From Asaia sp003994335 (lineage in GTDB: Bacteria; Pseudomonadota; Alphaproteobacteria; Acetobacterales; Acetobacteraceae), in the NCBI RefSeq assembly GCF_037151175.1, contig NZ_JBBCOR010000007.1, forward strand, positions 181,119 to 245,118: a stretch of DNA of 64,000 bases. The letters run 5' to 3'. Both the position numbers and the translations under genes were made by a program. Position 1 is the first letter of the stretch. The number at the start of each line of letters is the position of its first letter. Shown here in pieces: positions 62,288-64,000 of this stretch. Under the pieces are notes generated by a model. It was not told where the DNA came from, searched no databases, and was given only the letters and a program-made list of their open reading frames with translations.

Positions 62288-63850
62288 ATGTATCGGCGCA
62301 TCCGGCGTTTTCAGAACGCGCGACCGCGCCACGCTGTCGCACGCCTGTTCAGCAGCGCCATGATCGTATTGCCGTTATGGCTCTGGCCGTATTCCCCGGC
62401 AGCGCAAGCAATCACAGCGGTTCCGCTCCGTCCAGCAGTGCTCTCTCACGCTTCGTCCTCCACGGCGATGTCGTTTTCAGGCGCGCGGCCCCCATTGGCC
62501 TCGTCGTCTGATGCAGCCACGCGGCGCCATACCGACACAGCCCCGATCCAGATCAAGGAGCGCGGGCGTGCAACGTCCCTGAGTCACAGACAGAGCATCC
62601 GTGTGCCGCCGCCACGCCGGTCGCGAGCGCCGCACGATGGCGGCTACTGGGAGGGGATCGAGGCGCACATGACGGTAGAAGGCGGCATAGCGGGTAATCC
62701 CTGGACGCGTTCAGCCCGTAATTTTGGCCAGTTCTATCTGGACCGGGCCAATACGCTCACCCTCGATCAGATTCTGGGCACCGTTTCTCACGCCATGACC
62801 GATATCGGCGCCGGGTATCGTCTGGGTTTTGTAGCGGAGGCCATGTACGGGTCCGACTCCCGTTTCGATGTCACGATCGGCATGGGTGATCGTGCCCTGA
62901 GCGGAATGTATCAATGGGCTCCCACACAGGCGCATATTGATCTGCACACGCCCTGGCTGTTTGGCCGTGGGATCGATTTCCAGATCGGGCAATCCTACGG
63001 GTTGATGGGTACAGAGGGAACGGCTGCTCTCTCCCGCCCATTCTACAGCTTCAATTACAGCTCGGATTTCATCGTCCCGTTCCAGACGGTCGGGGTGATC
63101 GCAACGGCCCATATCGGGCCCCGTCTCGATGGTATCCTGGGGGTGGATGCGGGGAATTCGACCACTTTTGGCCAGAGCAGCAACAACAATCGGCCTAAAG
63201 GCTATCTGGGCGTTTCTTTCACCCATCTTCTCGGGGATCGTCTCGACGGGCACCTGATCGGGCGCGCAGGGCCGCAGGGGCATGACGGCGATTCGCGTCT
63301 CTCGCCTGAGGGTTGGGTCAGTGCCGGGATCGGCGAAGCGGCAGCGCACAGGATGCAGGTCAATGCGGATCTTCTGCTGGCCTATCATCCGAGCAAGACC
63401 CTGTCCGTTACCTTCGGCAGCACCTGGCTGCATGATGAGGTGCCCGATGACGATGCATGGGGCAGCACGGCCTATCTGGCCTGGGACGTGACGCCAGCCC
63501 TGCGACTGAATCTCCGGGCGGAGGTTTTTCGCGACAATACCGGGGTGCTTATCGCGGCCTATCCGGGCACGACGTCATTCGGCAAGCAATTACGCAACCA
63601 GCCCTATCCCTTCTACGCCGCGCCACCCACGACCTATGGGGACCTGACCCTTGGGCTGCGCTACGAACCGGGTTTGCACAATCGCCACAGGCCGCTCGGG
63701 CGGGTGGTTCTGCGTCCCGAGATACGCGTCGATCAGAGCCTGAACGGCACGCGTCCCTTCAATCGCGACGCCCCGGCCTTAGACCCGATCGTTCGCAACG
63801 GTGATTCGACGATGCTCTGGTTCTCCTGCGACATGATTTGGAGCTTCTAG
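62288..63850 (+). CDS. Outer-membrane beta-barrel porin (BBP2/OmpL-like)
   Basis: A 520-residue protein with a long signal peptide (RRIRRF start, hydrophobic stretch around MIVLPLWLWPY, cleavage after AAQA) and a disordered region of about 80 residues. The barrel then starts at GGYWEGIEAHMTVEGGIAGN. NFGQFYLDRANTLTLDQILG, GYRLGFVAEAMYGSDSRFD, HIDLHTPWLFGRGIDFQIGQ and GVIATAHIGPRLDGILGVDAG match the beta-barrel porin-2 family (PF07642). The C-terminal Phe fits an outer-membrane barrel. ATG 62288 is preceded by GGGAG nine bases upstream. The transposase of an insertion sequence ends three bases past its stop. Confidence 0.85.
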   Translation: MYRRIRRFQNARPRHAVARLFSSAMIVLPLWLWPYSPAAQAITAVPLRPAVLSHASSSTAMSFSGARPPLASSSDAATRRHTDTAPIQIKERGRATSLSHRQSIRVPPPRRSRAPHDGGYWEGIEAHMTVEGGIAGNPWTRSARNFGQFYLDRANTLTLDQILGTVSHAMTDIGAGYRLGFVAEAMYGSDSRFDVTIGMGDRALSGMYQWAPTQAHIDLHTPWLFGRGIDFQIGQSYGLMGTEGTAALSRPFYSFNYSSDFIVPFQTVGVIATAHIGPRLDGILGVDAGNSTTFGQSSNNNRPKGYLGVSFTHLLGDRLDGHLIGRAGPQGHDGDSRLSPEGWVSAGIGEAAAHRMQVNADLLLAYHPSKTLSVTFGSTWLHDEVPDDDAWGSTAYLAWDVTPALRLNLRAEVFRDNTGVLIAAYPGTTSFGKQLRNQPYPFYAAPPTTYGDLTLGLRYEPGLHNRHRPLGRVVLRPEIRVDQSLNGTRPFNRDAPALDPIVRNGDSTMLWFSCDMIWSF

Positions 63851-63852
63851 GC

Positions 63853-64000
63853 TCAGGACTCATAGCCAGAACAGACGGTAGCGGCGAGACAGATGGCTGA
63901 GAAGAAGACGGTCGGGCATCTGTTGTAGCGTGTGGCGATGCGCCTGCAGTCCTTGAGCCGGCCGAACATGATCTCGATACGATTGCGGTGCCGGTATTTG
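63853..64000 (-). mobile_element. 3' end of an IS5-family transposase, cut by the window edge
   Basis: Read on the minus strand, the last 148 bases encode KYRHRNRIEIMFGRLKDCRR, then IATRYNRCPTVFFSAICLAA and a short tail ending GYES. This is the C-terminal DDE region of IS5-type transposases, whose catalytic glutamate lies in NRIEIMFGRLK. The tail looks shifted by one base: the alternative frame reads LFWL and stop, the usual ending. The terminal inverted repeat cannot be located because only one end is present. Confidence 0.85.

Noticed and set aside
1..64000. CRISPR array, prophage or rRNA operon
   Set aside because: No spaced direct repeats of CRISPR type, no phage structural or integrase genes and no rRNA sequence were seen.

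Overview
The window looks like chromosomal DNA of an acetic acid bacterium (Acetobacteraceae, Alphaproteobacteria; an Asaia-like relative is my best guess, from gene content and not from any search). The clues are high GC with tightly packed coding, a dusB-ntrYX-hfq-hflX backbone, a fused folB-folK, an AIDA-repeat/Hint surface protein, a ribitol dehydrogenase, a BBP2-type porin and an IS5-type transposase end.

Layout. 0.1-7.0 kb: a catalase-like peroxidase with its cytochrome b561, a small exported protein, an O-antigen ligase-like polytopic protein, and a CobW GTPase coupled to a WD40 protein. 7.1-16.0 kb: late cobalamin synthesis (cobS, cobT, cobU, cobO, cobQ, bluB, cobD, cobC), interrupted at 11.6-13.3 kb by an unknown acidic protein and a divergent LysR regulator. 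16.2-25.5 kb: dusB, a degenerate NtrC-like DNA-binding protein where ntrBC would be expected, ntrY, ntrX, hfq, hflX, an inositol-monophosphatase-type gene and a host-attachment family protein. 25.7-35.2 kb: an AT-richer orphan alpha/beta-hydrolase, a SulP transporter, tRNA-His, a GDP-mannose pair (manC and phosphomannomutase) and a three-gene envelope-like operon. 35.2-36.5 kb: rplM-rpsI with a possible seven-codon leader peptide. 36.9-40.7 kb: a large repeat/Hint protein split by one frameshift.

40.9-50.4 kb is accessory metabolism: a LysR regulator, a hydrolase-isomerase pair, arsH and arsR, an acetoin-dehydrogenase-type operon (E1 alpha, E1 beta, E2 fused to a hydrolase) with a divergent GAF-Fis regulator, and a short-chain dehydrogenase. 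At 50.9 kb there is a stand-alone relative of the C-terminal domain of the Hint protein, followed by a heptanucleotide tandem repeat. 51.5-64 kb: a PepSY-type membrane protein, ribitol dehydrogenase, panB-panC, ilvE, folP-folBK-folE, a royal-jelly-type secreted protein, MgtC, a porin and the end of an insertion sequence.

How the genes work together. The cob genes activate, amidate and attach the lower ligand to a corrinoid, but no ring-building genes or importer are present, so the substrate comes from elsewhere. panB-panC and folP-folBK-folE are compact vitamin modules. The phosphomannomutase and ManC would supply GDP-mannose for surface polysaccharide, possibly matching the ligase. The aco-type complex would cleave acetoin or a similar compound to acetyl-CoA. 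Most operons are tightly coupled by ATGA-type overlaps.

The least ordinary elements are the split Hint protein and its free-standing C-terminal-domain relative, two Fis-type regulators lacking a working AAA+ domain, the possible leader peptide before rplM, and the orphan hydrolase at 26 kb.
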